A stretch of 64,000 bases of DNA from the NCBI GenBank assembly GCA_963210315.1, contig OY723315.1:248001-312000 (forward strand). The letters are read 5' to 3'. The notes under the pieces were generated by a model. The model was not told the origin of the DNA, did no database searches, and worked only from the letters and a program-made list of their open reading frames with translations. The position numbers and the translations under genes were made by a program. This DNA is from Rhynchopus euleeides (Eukaryota; Euglenozoa; Diplonemea; Diplonemida; Diplonemidae). Of this stretch, positions 21,831-34,685 are shown piece by piece; the stretch's first letter is position 1, and each line of letters opens with the position of its first letter.

Positions 21831-23649
21831 GCCTGGGGAGGGATGGAGGGGGTGGGGGGGGGGGGGGGTCATATTCGACGGAACGATACTTTTTTTTGAA
21901 CAATTTTGCTGGGACGCCGCCACAGCCTCCGCACACTCGTTCGTAGTGGAGCACATGACACTGCGGAAAACCCTGAAGCACTCTTTCATGGGTGTCGGTT
22001 TGCTTGAGGGCGGTTTTGCGTGGACTGCAGGTTCATGAAAAAGGAGCAATGCGTTTGTCGATAGGAGAGCTAACGAGCCTATTCGCCCCTTCACTTGGAG
22101 GGGGGCAGGGGGGAATTTTTTCGATGGCTGGAGCAACATCTTTCTGGGGGCTTCTTGTCAGCAAAAAAAGATAAAAAAATTAAACGGGGGATTGTCTTCT
22201 CCTCCCCCGCGCCCCCCGCCCCCCTCCCCAACCGAGTGGTTACTTACCCACAACATGAGGCACATAAGTTACATACAGAAATAGCAGTCAATCGGAGAGC
22301 AGTTGTGACCTCTGCTGACACACGCGAAATGGTTTGGGAAATTGAGGGGGTGGGGGGAACAGGGGCTCGCGACCCAGCCACAGCCAGTCACGGCTGTGAC
22401 TGATCAGTGCGGGGTAGCGGAGGACGGCTGCCTCCTTTGCTTCTCAGCCAGTCACACTAGATAGTGCAGACCCTCGATGCGGGAGGGGAGCGGGGGGGGG
22501 GGGGGGGGGTGGGAGTGGCACCGGCTGGGGTGGGGTCACGACAGAGTGCAAAATTAGCCCCTCATGTTGTCTCGGACCCACTCACCACCACCACCACCAC
22601 CCCGCCCCCCCCCCGAAGAAATAACAGAAATACGACTGGGTTGATGGGACATGAGGTTCTTAGAAACAGGGAGGGGAGGGGGGGGGGGGTCGCTGTTTCG
22701 TTTATTTTAGCCCCGCCACACCTCTACCCCACACCCCCCCTGTGGCACGGGAGGTAGGGCAGCTGCCCTACCTATTTACTTTCTGTCCGAAACCTTGGTA
22801 GGGCAGGCCTGACTATCCGGGAAGCTCAAACACCCGACCCCCCTCCGTTTTTTATTCCTTGGGAAGGGGATGTTTATATACTATTGACACACACGCACAC
22901 ACACACACCGGCCTGACTATCCGACCCCGCAACAGCGGGAACAAAAACACCGCAACGCGGCGCGAATCACAGAGGGCAGTGATAATGTTGAGATAAGTGA
23001 GCTATCGAAAATTCGACCCTCCCTTTTCGCTCGTATCGTGGGTAGCGTAGAGGTCAAGAGTAGTGCTCGGGCAATGTGTTGTGGCTCATGAGAGCGAGTC
23101 TCACAACGCTTTTCGGGGGGTGGTGGGGGTAAAGAGTAGAATGTAGAAGTGATTGTTCCACGGGGAGTGGGTGTGTGTGTGTGTGGGGGGGGGGGGGGGG
23201 ACGTTATTTGTTTTTTTGTTCTCTTGTTTCACGGCCGCTCACACAAAACAAAGGAATGAAAAGTTAAAGACCATGACACGTCTACGGCAGGGAGGTTGGG
23301 GGGGCATCGTGCCACTCCCGACCTCGATACCATTCTCACCCATTCGGTGGGGGGGGGGGGGTATTAGGCAGGAATATCTGTTTGTTGAAGCAAGATCGCT
23401 CCAAAGTCAAAAGCCAAAATACTCGAAGAGTTGTAAGCTCTACATGGGGTGGGGGTAGGGGGGGGGGGGGCAGGGGGCAGGAGATGAATGATCGACATAA
23501 GCACAGGACAGCCAAGGGTTGTGTGTCTTCTCAAAAAAATGCAATGGGGTCCGCAAGAGGTAGGTGTGTGGGGGGAGGGGGGGGGGGGGGTGACGTGACC
23601 ACCGGGGTGCTGAAACCTTCGTTGCGCCGCTGCCAACGGCAAACCTGGC

Positions 23650-23691
<42 letters not shown>

Positions 23692-25367
23692 GCGGGAGCA
23701 AAAAAAAGTGCCTCACACCGGTTCTCTCCCCACCCGGTGGTCCACCTGACGGGCAAGTCAAAAAAATGGGAGGGTAGGGAGTACCTGACCCTGACAGACC
23801 CGTCCCGGCCGGGTCACAGATCAGGGAGGGGGCGAAGCGGATGGGGGGGGAGGGGGGGTATTTTAAAAAAGCTGTTTGGCATGTTTCTAACATTTTTCTT
23901 GGGATCGACGAACCAAGGAGAGCTGACGTGTGAGTAGTATGACCAGCTCCTGACGTACGCAATGCTGACAGGAGGCATTGTTTCCATGTTTTCTTTACCC
24001 CCCCTCCCCCCGCAGGGGGATCGGAGGGACAGTGATAAGGGGGGGGGGGGGGCAAACGAGAATAATAATTGAACACATTGCCAAGAACGGCATGCCAGAA
24101 ACGTTCCTTCCTTGTTCTCCACAGTCGTGCTACTGGTTGGCGGCACCCAATGACCCCCCCCCCCCCCAGCCTGGACTGAACTTCCAGACCGAAACTGGCG
24201 AACACAAGGGGGGTTCGCTTTGTATCGACAACCACAGCCACTGCGAGAGCGAAGCTGCAAAGACCCCTTTTTTTTTGCCCCGTTGACAACGCTTTATTGA
24301 CCGGGGAGAGAATGGGGAGGGTTTTATTTGGATATTTTTTTTGCCCGGGACAAAACATTAAGGCGTGGGAGGGGCGGGAGAGGCGGGTTGGTGGCTGGTG
24401 CACACCGGAAATGACACACACAAATAAAAATATTACGCAGGCTGGATGTGATGGGGGACGGCTAGCGCCGGTGTGGGGGAAGGAGGGCAGACAGGAGAGC
24501 GCCCAAAAGAAAGCCGGAGCTGCGATGAACCCGCCGAAAACTATCAGGGGAATTTTTTTTGGCTCTGTCACAAATATCTGTGTGGGGTGGGGCGAGGGGC
24601 GTGTGGGAACACTTGGCACGCAATTCTTGAAAACGATTTGAACGGGCTGTCTTTGTTTCCTTCCTGGACATGATTTTTTTTGGCAAAAATCCGGGCAACA
24701 CCCTTTTCCGCCTTTGCAGCTCCCAGTGAGGGAGGGAGGGGGGATGCCTTTTGCCCATGTTCTTCTTGCCACACTGTGACGGTGGCATTTGCCTGTTGTG
24801 GCCCAGGGGAAGAAGTGCACTCACGCTGCCCAGCAGGTGACTTAACACACATAGGGTGCCCAGGGGGGAGATCTGGCTCGCAATAAGGCAACTCCCACAC
24901 GGGCAAGGGAAGGAGGGAGGTACAAGCGCCGTCCCCCCCATCCCAAACCCAGAAGTGGAGAGGCATTTACACAGACACACACACACACCCCCCGATCTGC
25001 GTCCTTTGCCATCGACCCACCACAGGGCAATATGCCCATGTGGGTGACTTGGCGAACTGCAGGCCCCCCCCCCGTACCCCTCCCCCCCCTGTGTTTGAAT
25101 TATTGGCAGCACGTGGTGCAGCACCAAGAACAGCATTCACCACTCATCTCACCGTATCAGTTGGAACACACAGCCCGAGCCCACAGAGCGGCAGGCCCAG
25201 TGGGAGGGGCCGCGAGGTTGCGCCATCTCTCCAGGCATTCTTCTTGACTTTGCATGGTGAAACCATGATTTGATACAGGCCAGAGGGATCGCCCAAGGGA
25301 CAGCCCGAGTAAAAGAAATCCCCATCCCCGCCACCCACACCCCGCTATTTAACTTTTCAAATTTTTT
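21831..25367. other. Low-complexity intergenic DNA
   Basis: Dominated by G-runs (21847-21868, 22495-22510, 23184-23200, 23350-23361, 23577-23590, 24040-24052), C-runs (24154-24168), CA repeats (22888-22910) and a GA microsatellite. Long minus-strand frames (23531-24820) are Pro/Ser-rich artefacts of these tracts. No gene is supported; part of the right end may be the 3' untranslated region of the RRM gene. Confidence 0.5.
23655..23686. repeat. GA microsatellite
   Basis: An uninterrupted AG/GA dinucleotide run of about 32 bp. Confidence 0.9.
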
Positions 25368-26999
25368 TTACGGAAGGTTGCTTCCCTGCTCCGTAGCCTG
25401 GGCGTCGAAGTTCGCGAAGGCCATGTTGTCGCCCAGGAGCTCCCGGAGCTGGGGCTGCTGCTGCATGCGGTTGGCCCTCTCCCGAAGGGCATCGAGGTCG
25501 ACCGTGTCGCAATCCAGGGCAGACGTGGCGGGGGAGTTGTCAACCAGGTCCGGCGGGCCAGCTGCGCTGCCAGACGACTGCTGGACGTTCTGCGGCATTT
25601 CCCCCATCGGCATGGGGGCGAACTGCGGGAGCCCTGTGTTGCAGAGCACGATACACGGCTGCTGCGGCATCTGCATCGGCGACTGCAGCTGTGCCGGCGC
25701 AACCATCAGCTGCGTCGGGACAAAGGGCATGCCCCCCTGCATCCCGCCCAGCGGCAGCAGCCCCGCCATCGTAGGGTCGATCACCTGCACACCAGCCAGG
25801 GCGCGCTGCTGGGTGTGCAGGCGCTGCATCATCATCATCTGCTGCTGCATCCGCATCAGCTGCTGCTGCATGTCGTCCACCTGCGCCTGCGCAGGCGGGG
25901 TCGCAGCGGCGGTGGTGGCGGCAGGGGTGGCAGCTCCCACAGGCATATCCGCAGGGGTCACCAGGGAGGCCAGCGGGTTGGCCCCGACAACGCCGAACTG
26001 CATGTTCCTCCAGATGCAGTACCGCGACTGCGACGACTCGTTCAGCAGGATGGGGTGGGCGTCCAGCTGCGGGGAGTGCACGTAGGAGCCCTTGTAGGGG
26101 AGTGCGTCGACACAGTTGACGTACTGCTGTGCGGTCTCCCTGTCAGCGAACTGCACATAGGCGTGTGCCACCCCCTGGCGCGCCTTCGGCTTCGGGGGGA
26201 CGACGATGAGCTGGACCAGGTGCATCACGTTCGCGAGGGGGCTGGAGGCGACGATCTCCATCGCCTCAGGGAGGCTGAGGAACTTCTTCCCCTTCACGGA
26301 GAGGACCAGCACGTTGGAGTTGCGGGTCTCCACCTTGAACTGCGGCTTCGTGCGGATCTGGAGCTCGCGGCGGCGAGAGCTGTCGATGTCGCCGAGGAAG
26401 TACACAACCTCCTTGTCCCTGTGAGAGTGAGAGAGCATGACGATGGTGATGATGAAGGGCAGAGGGGCAGAGACGCGGTGAGGTCGAAGGGCTTGTTGTG
26501 TGTGGGACGGGGGTGGGGTTGAACCCCAGTGTGTGACAGGGTGTGTGGCAGTGGGGATGCATCCCTGCGCTGAGCACCAAAAGGATGAAACGTGTGGGTG
26601 GTTGTGGTGTGGGGATGAACGCGTTTCAAGTGGGTGACCCTGTGCCCACACCCTGCTTCCCACAGCGGAAGCCCCGCTCCAGGTGTGTGGGGCCAACTCG
26701 GTGCAGTATAGCCAGCGTGGTGCGTGCTGCACACCCGACAATACGCCAGTGACTTCCGGTGTGGTGTGTGGGTGTGGGTGTTCGGCCACAGTGAGAATGG
26801 GAGGGATGCAGGCAGATGCAAAGGGGTGGATTAGGACATACACAAACCGCTCGAGGCACCTGCAGTTCTTCCCCGCCATCGCCAGGAACGTGCGCAGGGG
26901 GACATCATTTGCGAGAGGGGCCACGTTTGCCACAACAGTCGCACCGTACTCCTTCCCCTTCGAAGGCGCTGCGGAAGCCGACGCGTTCATGGCGCACAT
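25368..26999 (-). CDS. RRM-domain RNA-binding protein with Q/M-rich C-terminus (2 exons)
   Basis: Predicted exons 26842-26999 and 25368-26418 with a 423-bp intron (GTATGT...CAG) join in frame to give about 402 aa. Residues ~87-168 form an RNA-recognition motif: RNP2-like VLVLSV, helix around LPEAMEIVAS, then RNP1-like GVAHAYVQF. The first ~55 residues (VVANVAPL...PLRTFL) may be part of another, split RRM. Beyond residue 235 is a region of repeated Q and M (MQQQLMRMQQQMMMMQ), then Pro/Met-rich low complexity. That layout suits a nuclear or cytoplasmic RNA-processing or mRNP protein, but the target is unknown. The start is ATG 26999; ATG 26990 has a better context and is equally possible. A CAG/GTGCCT donor at 26859 would also stay in frame, but every other intron here begins GTATGY. 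A PTB/hnRNP-L relationship is only a guess. Confidence 0.75.
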   Translation of the reverse strand: MCAMNASASAAPSKGKEYGATVVANVAPLANDVPLRTFLAMAGKNCRCLERFVYVLIHPFASACIPPILTVAEHPHPHTTPEVTGVLSGVQHAPRWLYCTELAPHTWSGASAVGSRVWAQGHPLETRSSPHHNHPHVSSFWCSAQGCIPTATHPVTHWGSTPPPSHTQQALRPHRVSAPLPFIITIVMLSHSHRDKEVVYFLGDIDSSRRRELQIRTKPQFKVETRNSNVLVLSVKGKKFLSLPEAMEIVASSPLANVMHLVQLIVVPPKPKARQGVAHAYVQFADRETAQQYVNCVDALPYKGSYVHSPQLDAHPILLNESSQSRYCIWRNMQFGVVGANPLASLVTPADMPVGAATPAATTAAATPPAQAQVDDMQQQLMRMQQQMMMMQRLHTQQRALAGVQVIDPTMAGLLPLGGMQGGMPFVPTQLMVAPAQLQSPMQMPQQPCIVLCNTGLPQFAPMPMGEMPQNVQQSSGSAAGPPDLVDNSPATSALDCDTVDLDALRERANRMQQQPQLRELLGDNMAFANFDAQATEQGSNLP

Positions 27000-28570
27000 G
27001 CTCGGATGGAAAGAAATTTGCCGAAGCAAGGTAGCTCCAAACAAGATCCAAGTGCAGAAAAGGATCAGGAAGAGGTGGGGGGCTGTGGGGGAGAGAGAGA
27101 GAGAGAGCTGGCTAAAAAATAGGCCTCAAGAGGGGGAAAGAGAGGTGGCGGAAGAGGATGTAGTGGAGGGGGTATACGACGATAAACAGGCAGGGGAGAA
27201 AGAGAGGTAGAAGGGGAGGGTGTGTGTGTTCTTTGGGTTTAGAATGTGTTCTGGTTCTGCCGGGGCGGTGGTGGTGGTGGTGGTGGCGGGTGGCGGAGAT
27301 GTTCTCGGGGCGGGTGCGTATGTGCGGGCAGTTTTGTGTTGTGTTGTGTTGGCAATACCATGTCACACCCATTGAATGGCGGACCACGTGAATTTGCTCT
27401 TGCTCTTGTTATCTCCACTGTCACACACACATAGGCGAGTCCTGTGAACCCTGCATCTATTCAGATTTGATTGCAAATCGGCCAGCTGAAAACGGAGAGG
27501 GGGGTTGAGTGAACGGCACAGTAGGTTCCGAAGTCGGGTCGCGTGAGATATTGATTCCTGGCGATCTGCTGTATGTGCGCTGCTGACCAAGAAGACGGAA
27601 ATAGGAAGACCAAGGCGCAGCGGTTTGAACACAAGCTTGCCACAGAGACCATGCGCTGACAGCGGCAAGGTATCTGCAGACTAACCCTGAAGAACAGTAG
27701 GATCCCAAAAAAAATTGATTGGGGCCGGGTGACGACATGCCCGGTGGCAAGGAAGGGCAGGTCAACCACCACCACACACACAGCACTATACCCCCGTCAC
27801 AGAGCTTGAAAAAACCCCTGCTTGAGGGCGGCCGCATGTGCTGCTGTGTCAACAAAGGCCGACATGGAACTGTGGCATTTGCGGAAGGTTTCGCACTGTT
27901 TTGCAGGGCGGTTTGGCTGTTGGAATACACCATTTTCTTGCTTGTTGAAGTTGCAGGCCCCGGCGCCCTTTTTTGTGGGTTTTATTCGCCGTTCGGCAGT
28001 GTGACAGAAGAAACAGCGGGGGCAAAGTACTCCCGGCGAGCTCCTCCCCTCCCCCTTTTCTGGAAAAAAAAGGGGGAGGGGGGCTTGCCGAAGTGCCAGG
28101 GGTGCTCGCATCTTCTGCACGACGAAGCGAAGGGCGACCCACCTCCTTGAAGGCCGCTTCACCAATGGTACCCTAATTGTTTAGTGCAGGTCGCACTGAG
28201 AGACCTTCCGCTGTGACACACACACGCAACAGACCAAGAGTAATGAGAAAAGGATCCACTACCAAACTCACCTGACTCACGCACAACCCTCTTGGGGAAA
28301 GCGTGTCTCCGCCAATGTGTCACCGGCAGGTATGTGTTTATTAAGCACAGGGAGCTGATGCTGTCCTGTGGACTTCGATTTGGGTGGCACACCCACCCCT
28401 ACACACGCGGCACACGTTTGAGTGTATTTGCAGGTCGCACCGAACTCTGTTGCTACTGCGACTACCGCGTGTGTGCCTCTGGAGGCGGAGAACCCACGTG
28501 TGGCGGAGTGTGGCACGGCAATCACAAAGAGGTTCGAGCAACCCAACCTACAGACCTGCGGGCACCCCGG
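27000..28570. other. Intergenic between the RRM and membrane-protein genes
   Basis: It should hold the RRM gene promoter (right of 27000) and the 3' end of the membrane-protein gene (left of 28570). GA run at 27093-27108, GGT run at 27267-27286, CA-rich stretches. GGTCGCACCGAACTCTGTTGC at 28434 resembles 43164-43190. No gene recognised. Confidence 0.45.
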
Positions 28571-31500
28571 CTAGTTGAAATGCAGGTGTACCCCCCTGCC
28601 GTCATCGTCGCCGAAAACGTCATCTCGCCGCTGTTGGAGCGCGTCATCGTCCTCCTCTTCCTCCTCCTCGAACTCCTCCTCTTCCTCCTCCTCCCCTTCC
28701 TCGAACTCCTCTTCCTCCTCCTCTTCGTCTTCGAGCATACCCACGTCGGCAAGCCGGTTCTTGTGGTCCTCAAGCTTCTCGTTGAAGGCCTTGCCTTGCA
28801 TGCCATCGACCTGAAGGGGTGTGAGGATTTTGCGCTGTGTGCTGTGCTGCATAACAATCCGCGTTTTCAACAACATTTGGTTGCCTGCACACAGCGGGCA
28901 CCAATATAGCATCCGGACAAAATCATCAGCACGGTGCGATCGCAGCGACACCAGCCGTAGGCACTGCATGCATACCCTGAGGAATTCGACCCGTGGGTCG
29001 GCCTCGCCGTACTCGGCGAAGGCGTAGCGTGCTGGGTTGTCTGGCATGGTCTCCTCCTCGAGCACAATCTCCCAGTCTGCTGCCGTGTCCTCCTGCATGA
29101 AGAAGCCATCTGTTGTGAAGCTGCGAAAGCGGTCGCCGTGTTCGTGTGTCCCCCGCCGCTTCTGTTGATACATCTCAGCAGCCTCAGCGTCCGCGCGGCT
29201 CTGGGCTTCCATCTCCGACTTGGCTTTCTGATAGACGGGGAAGTGGACATGGGACTCGTCGCCCGGCTGGTGCGACCCGCGCTGACCAAAAAGAACACCC
29301 CCGAAACACCAGACCCCACTGTCTTTAAGATTGCTTCGACATTGGCAGGATTCGTTTTGAGGCCTTCGTTCAGAACTGCATAAAAGGGACCACTTGCTAG
29401 GCTGCGAGGCAGCATGTGTGGGGGGGTGAGTGGGGTTGTGGGCATACGGTGACGATGTCGTGCATGACGAAGAACAGCCCGCACACGATCACGAGGGCAA
29501 AGAACCCACCGAGCTGCAGGGCAGGAGAGTTTGCGTGGCAAAAAACAGGCAACGGGGCAATGGCGAATGCGTGGACACCCCACACACCCCACCCCAAGTC
29601 AAACATACCCCCACCACCATCGGGTCCAGATCTGAAGTGCTGAGACCGGTCTCCTCTTCCGACGCCCCTGCGAGGGCAGGGTTCGTCTCGATCACAAGCG
29701 GTTCCCCGAGGCGCACCACATCGAGTTGCGTGCCGCGCGGGTCCATGAACATGACGCAAACAGACCAGGTCCCTGCAGAGATCGTAGCGGCACCCGCAGC
29801 CGGCTTAAACGTGATGATATGCGAGTCGGAAAACTGCCCAGCGACTGTCCTACACCTCCCGCCGCACCGGGTGAGCTCCTTAGGCACAGCCTCCGAACGC
29901 ACCACCGCCTCCGAATTACACTTCAGGCTGTTGACCAGCTCGGCACTGACATACACCGCTGGGTTCGCATAGTTCACCTCGACGTGAAACTCACGCTCGG
30001 AGTACACCACCCCGAACATCTCCCCGAAATCCCCTGAGGGTGGCATGTACGTCAGATAGGATACCTCACGGGGGTGCACCTCCACATGCAGGTTCACTTG
30101 GCCGGAAGGCTGGATGCCAAACCCCACACAGTCAGGCGGGACCTGGAATGTGATCACCTCCGCAGCAGGTGCCCCCGTGACAGGCACCAGGGAGTACGAA
30201 TCGATAGGGAGAAGGTTCATCGACAGCACGCACTCCTCTGGGCCTGTCCCGGGGCACCTCTCGTCGATCAACACAGCGCTGGGCTGAACCAAATCGTTGA
30301 GCTTTGCCATGAAGCCGTATGCAAGCCCTGGCAGGTTGGAGGAGAACCCGGTCCGGATCTTCTCCCTGCAGACGACAGACTTCCACTTGTCCTTCGCCAG
30401 CCTCACCTTGATGATCATCGGCGACGCCGGGACATCCCTGTTGTTAAGATGCCCCGAGTGCCACGGATAGATCAGCGGGGGCACCACCTCGATGCTCCCC
30501 ATCGCCCTCACGCCAAACTGGAAGGCGCCCAGCCCAGCGATGGGTGCGATGCCCGACGACAGCATGTTCCCTGGGATGTAAAATGTCACGGTCTCCCTTG
30601 CAGTCGTCTCTGAAAGATGGAACTGTGGGTCCTGTTCGAACCGCACCTCGATACGCTGGGTCGAGTTGCGAAACGGAACTGGATCCAGCAGCGTGATGCC
30701 AGAGGGAAGCATGAGAGCCCCCGCACTGAGCCTGCTGTTGAAGACCCCGTTTGTGTCGGTCGACCTGAAGGTCTTGATCATCCCCCTCTTCGCCTCGATC
30801 ACAGGAACAGAGGTGTTATCCGCGATGGCCCACCGGTCGTGTTTCACAACAAGAATCAGCCGTGCGATGCCCTGCCGGATCTCTGTTTCGGTCACAGTGG
30901 GCGTGAGCTGAGTTGGGGCAAGCTCCACCGTCACCGTCCCGGGTGAGTTGTGCACGACGAACCCAAGAGGGTTCAGTGGTGTGGGGGTGAGCCCAGACGT
31001 GATCAACACCGGAGGCAGCGTGAAGTTGACAACCTCTGTGCTCGCGTAGAAGTTGTACATCGGGTCGGGCTGCATCGTGATCACCATCGTGGCAAACGGG
31101 GAGATGATGTCAAACCCGATCGGCTTCAGGATGATGCCTTTCCGTGCCTCAAAATTATTCGGCTCCGACTCCACCCCGAACAGGGAGCTTGTTGTCAGCT
31201 CGATCAACCTCGTGATGGACGTCGCCCGCCCCGCCCCATGCGTGACAAACGTCTCGCCGTTGAGGAGAAGCATGGTGATGTTGATGCCCACCCTGCGTAT
31301 CATATCCTCTGTGATCACAGCAGGCACCTGCAGGACGGAACGTGCCGCCTTGATGACAAACGATGCGATTGTGAGCCCTTCTGGCTGCGGAACAACCCCA
31401 CTGGCAGTGGCGTTTGCAGGGATGGTGATGTAAATGATTTCGTCCATGACTATGTCGTACTGCGGGGCGGGCTGCAAGATAAAAGCGAGACGGCTCCTGT

Positions 31501-31816
31501 CATTCTTCCTCATGTCCAGCACGATGCTGGTGCTCGGCAGCACCGTTGCTTTGTTCGCCACAAACGCATTCGGCTCCTGGTTAATCCCCGACCCGCTCGT
31601 GACCCCCCTCCACACAGACACTGCATAGGCGGCGAAATTCGACTGCCAGGTGTCGCCCTTCAGCCGCAGGCTTATCTCGCGCCCCCCGACCCGCACATCG
31701 GTTTCTGTGACCGAGCTGGGTCCGGGCACAACCACCGTCAGGATGCCAGCATCCACACCAACCGCAAGCAGTACCCCACACCCCAACAGGCTCAGCAGGG
31801 TGGGCCGCGCCCTCAT
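28571..31816 (-). CDS. Single-pass membrane protein with four ectodomain repeats, CxxC pairs and an acidic cytoplasmic tail (3 exons)
   Basis: Exons 29609-31816, 29448-29513 and 28571-29401 join in phase 0 to 1,034 aa (introns 95 and 46 bp, GTATGT...CAG and GTATGC...CAG). The start ATG 31816 gives a clean signal peptide (RPTLLSLLGCGVLLAVGV). Residues ~30-530 contain four diverged ~130-aa repeats: each opens near VTETDVRVGG / ITEDMIRRVG / VTETEIRQGI, has an inner D/E-x-W/F position (GDTW, GETF, HDRW, KDKW), and closes with a P-then-SG segment (IPANATASG, LPPVLITSG, IPGNMLSSG). A Cys-richer membrane-proximal domain follows. Exon 2 encodes exactly one 22-residue helix (GGFFALVIVCGLFFVMHDIV). The cytoplasmic tail has C902-x2-C905 and C926-x2-C929, possibly zinc-binding, and a Glu-rich run near 979-1015. 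Family not recognised; a surface receptor or adhesin is an inference. Confidence 0.8.
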
Positions 31817-34685
31817 GGGGGCCGGCTGCGGTGGGTGAGTTGGGTAGCCCCTCAGTCGCACCCAGCAGCGCCCCTGGGAGCGAGGGGTGTGGCGTGTTGT
31901 GCTGACCGCTTTCAGGGGTGTGAGGGGGGTAGGGAAGTGAGTTGGATGTGTTTTGCTTGAAACCAAAACGCCTTTTTTTGTGTGTGAAATTCTGACCTGA
32001 TTTGGTCACCACTGCGCACGGAAGGGAACCAAGAAGAGGGGGGTGGGGACGGGCGGGGGGGGGGGGGGGGGGGGCGGGCTGTCTGCTGTTCACGGGACCT
32101 CCCGTTGTACTCAATGTGCCGTCTGGAGGGAGGGGAGGGGGCGACCCACGGCACTGCCGTGTCGTGGCCTGCCATGTTACCCCCCCTCCCCTTCCCCTCA
32201 CCTCGTCGCCTAAGATTTTTTGGTTATTTCTTACGGCTGCCACCACGCCATCACACTGTGATCGCACCACGGCCTCCACACTACTTTATACACACCTTTT
32301 CGGCTCTACAGAAAGTGATACACTACAGGACTGTCCAAAGCCAGGCCAGTGAAACTTTGCGACGAGGCTTACGCACCTCCGCACACATTACAAACATCTC
32401 GCCCACAGTGTGGGTGTGCCGATCGCGATGACCAAAACTGAAATGACACTTTCCACGTGAAGGTCGTGAGAAACTCGTTCCAAATATGCACTCTCAAATC
32501 AAGAAAAGGAGGAGAACAAACCCTGTGACATACTGGGGACTCGGTGAGAGAGCACGTTAAGATTGCAGGTCGCTCCGGGAGAACTCCGGTAACACCTCTG
32601 TGTCACACGCCTCTCACACGGCGTGCGCGATCCTTTTTTTTTCCCTCTTCGCGCCTCACCTCATAGGGCCAAGAAAACCAAAACGATTTTCGACACCGTA
32701 TGTAGGAGCATGTGTCAGAGCGTGTTTGTGGCACACCCGCGTGCCGCAAACAAATCACTCCGACATGTGCTCTCACCTCACGTCCCATAAACAAAGGGGT
32801 ACTAAATAGACACGACCTGCAGAGGGCTCGCGCATGGGTAGGGGAGGGGGGCAGTGGAGAAGCAGAAAATCAAGTCACAGAGGTGGGCCTGCCCTCCATT
32901 TGTTATTTTTTTTGGGGTGGTTGCAGTTCGTATTTTCTTGTTCTTTTGCAGGCTCGTGGTGAGATCTAGTTCTACGCCCGGCCTGGGATGAGTCTTCCAC
33001 GCAGAAAGACGCGTTGGTTTTTTTAGATTTTTTTTTGGACTCGTTGACAACATCGTGAGCACGGCTAGCACCCACGCGACGTACAGTATCAAAAGAAAGA
33101 AGCGTGTTACAGTGTAATACACTCATACGGGATGCGTCTGACAAGAGATGCTCGTTGTTTGGAGGAGGTGTGGGGAGTACACCCCCATAAATCAGCAAGG
33201 AATAGTGTGTTCTTTGCAGTGGGGTAGGGAACGGGGATGGGGGGCAACAGCGTGTGCGCTTCCGTGAGGGGAGGGGATGGCGCATACAAGAAGCTTATTA
33301 TTTTGGAAGAACAGCTAGCTTTTCGCGCTAAAAAGGCTCATGACAGCGTTCGGTAGCCTGCACACATACACTAGCAGGCACCGTTCGTACAAACAAAGAA
33401 CGCAACTCCAACTATTTTTATGCAGGAGTGTAGAACGGCACCCTCCTCTTGGAGATCGCTGCTGTGTCGAACAACCCACCACACCACGGTGCGGTGTGTT
33501 ATTCGGCACAGGCTGTGACCTCCTCAAAAAGCTCTGACACGTTGATTGCAGCATTGGTTGGTTTGTTGTTGCTGCTGGCTGGGGGCCAGCCGCATCACAT
33601 CCCACCACCCTTTACCCCAGAGCAACTGCAAGCGGCACGACCCCCCCGGCTTGCTGGAGGCGGTGCAGCCACACATTGTGAGTGCCGTCCGTTTGAGAGA
33701 AAAGGGGGATGCAAGGAAGGGCAACATCGTTTGCCACTTTAATTCGCACGCTACCACAAAAGCAGAGCAGGGGGGTAGTTGTATCAAAGACAAGGACATT
33801 TGAATGACGAGCACCGTTTCGCATCCCCTCTCCTCCCCCCGAGAAACGAGAACAGCCCGCACATAAAAAAAATTCGTTCCCTTTTTTCCGAAAACCACAG
33901 GCACTACGACAGCTGGGCTACCGCACAGACCCCGCTCTGTTCCGTTGACACCCCCTCCCCCGCATTGCAGGGTAGGGGGGCAGGGCAGTGTTCAGCGGAG
34001 AAACGCGAAGGACCCCACATATATAACCCGGTTCCCTTTTTGCTTTGGACTAAAGACTAACCCTCGCACATCAGCCGCAGCCGGGGTGTTCGTGGCTGAG
34101 CTCTGGTTCTGAGACCACATAACCCAAACCCCCCCCCCCCACCCCAAACCACTACTCTGTATTTGCTACTACTGAAAGGTGATACGCGGAAAAGTGAGTG
34201 AAACGGGTGCAACATATGTGCGCGGGTCAAGCGCACGGCATGCACAACCCAAGATAAACAACGAGAACATGCAGACCAATCGGAGGATGAGGGTGTTCTG
34301 AATAAAGGTCTTGCACAGGAGGTGGGGGAGGGGACAGGAGAACCGAAGAGAAACCGGTATGGCACAGCACATACAGACATGCACAACGCGGGGGATGGGG
34401 CCACACAATGGAAGTGCAGCCCACACACCCATAAGGGACTATTAGGAGGGAGGGAAGGGGGGGAGGGGGGGGAGGGTATCGTTCACTCTGAAGAAGACCA
34501 GAACCGCTCACAGCACCCTCACAGATAATAGGGTGCTGCAGTTGGCACTGCAGGAGTCAAGAGATATCGCCCCTCCGAGACTTCATCCAGTCAACGCAGT
34601 CAGATCAGACCTCAGAGTGAGTGTGTGGATTGCACACTCTCCTCCTCCAGGGGAACGACATGACATTTGGCGGGGGCGGAGCCTC
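31817..34685. other. Intergenic between the two surface-protein genes
   Basis: Probable promoter of the 31816 gene and 3' end of the 34686 gene. G-run 32057-32074, C-run 34131-34141. A piece near 32441-32470 (GACACTTTCC...GAAGGTCGTG) resembles 17165-17200. No gene or RNA recognised. Confidence 0.45.

Noticed and set aside
23531-24820. 429-codon minus-strand frame
   Set aside because: Made of Pro/Ser/Lys low complexity from G-runs and the GA microsatellite; no domain and no convincing start.
26859-26865. CAG/GTGCCT as donor of the RRM gene intron
   Set aside because: It keeps the frame, but all other inferred introns start GTATGY, so GTATGT at 26841 was preferred; not excluded.
29726-31960. 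Long plus-strand frames opposite the membrane-protein gene
   Set aside because: Codon-mirror shadows; the minus frame has a signal peptide, repeats and clean splice sites.
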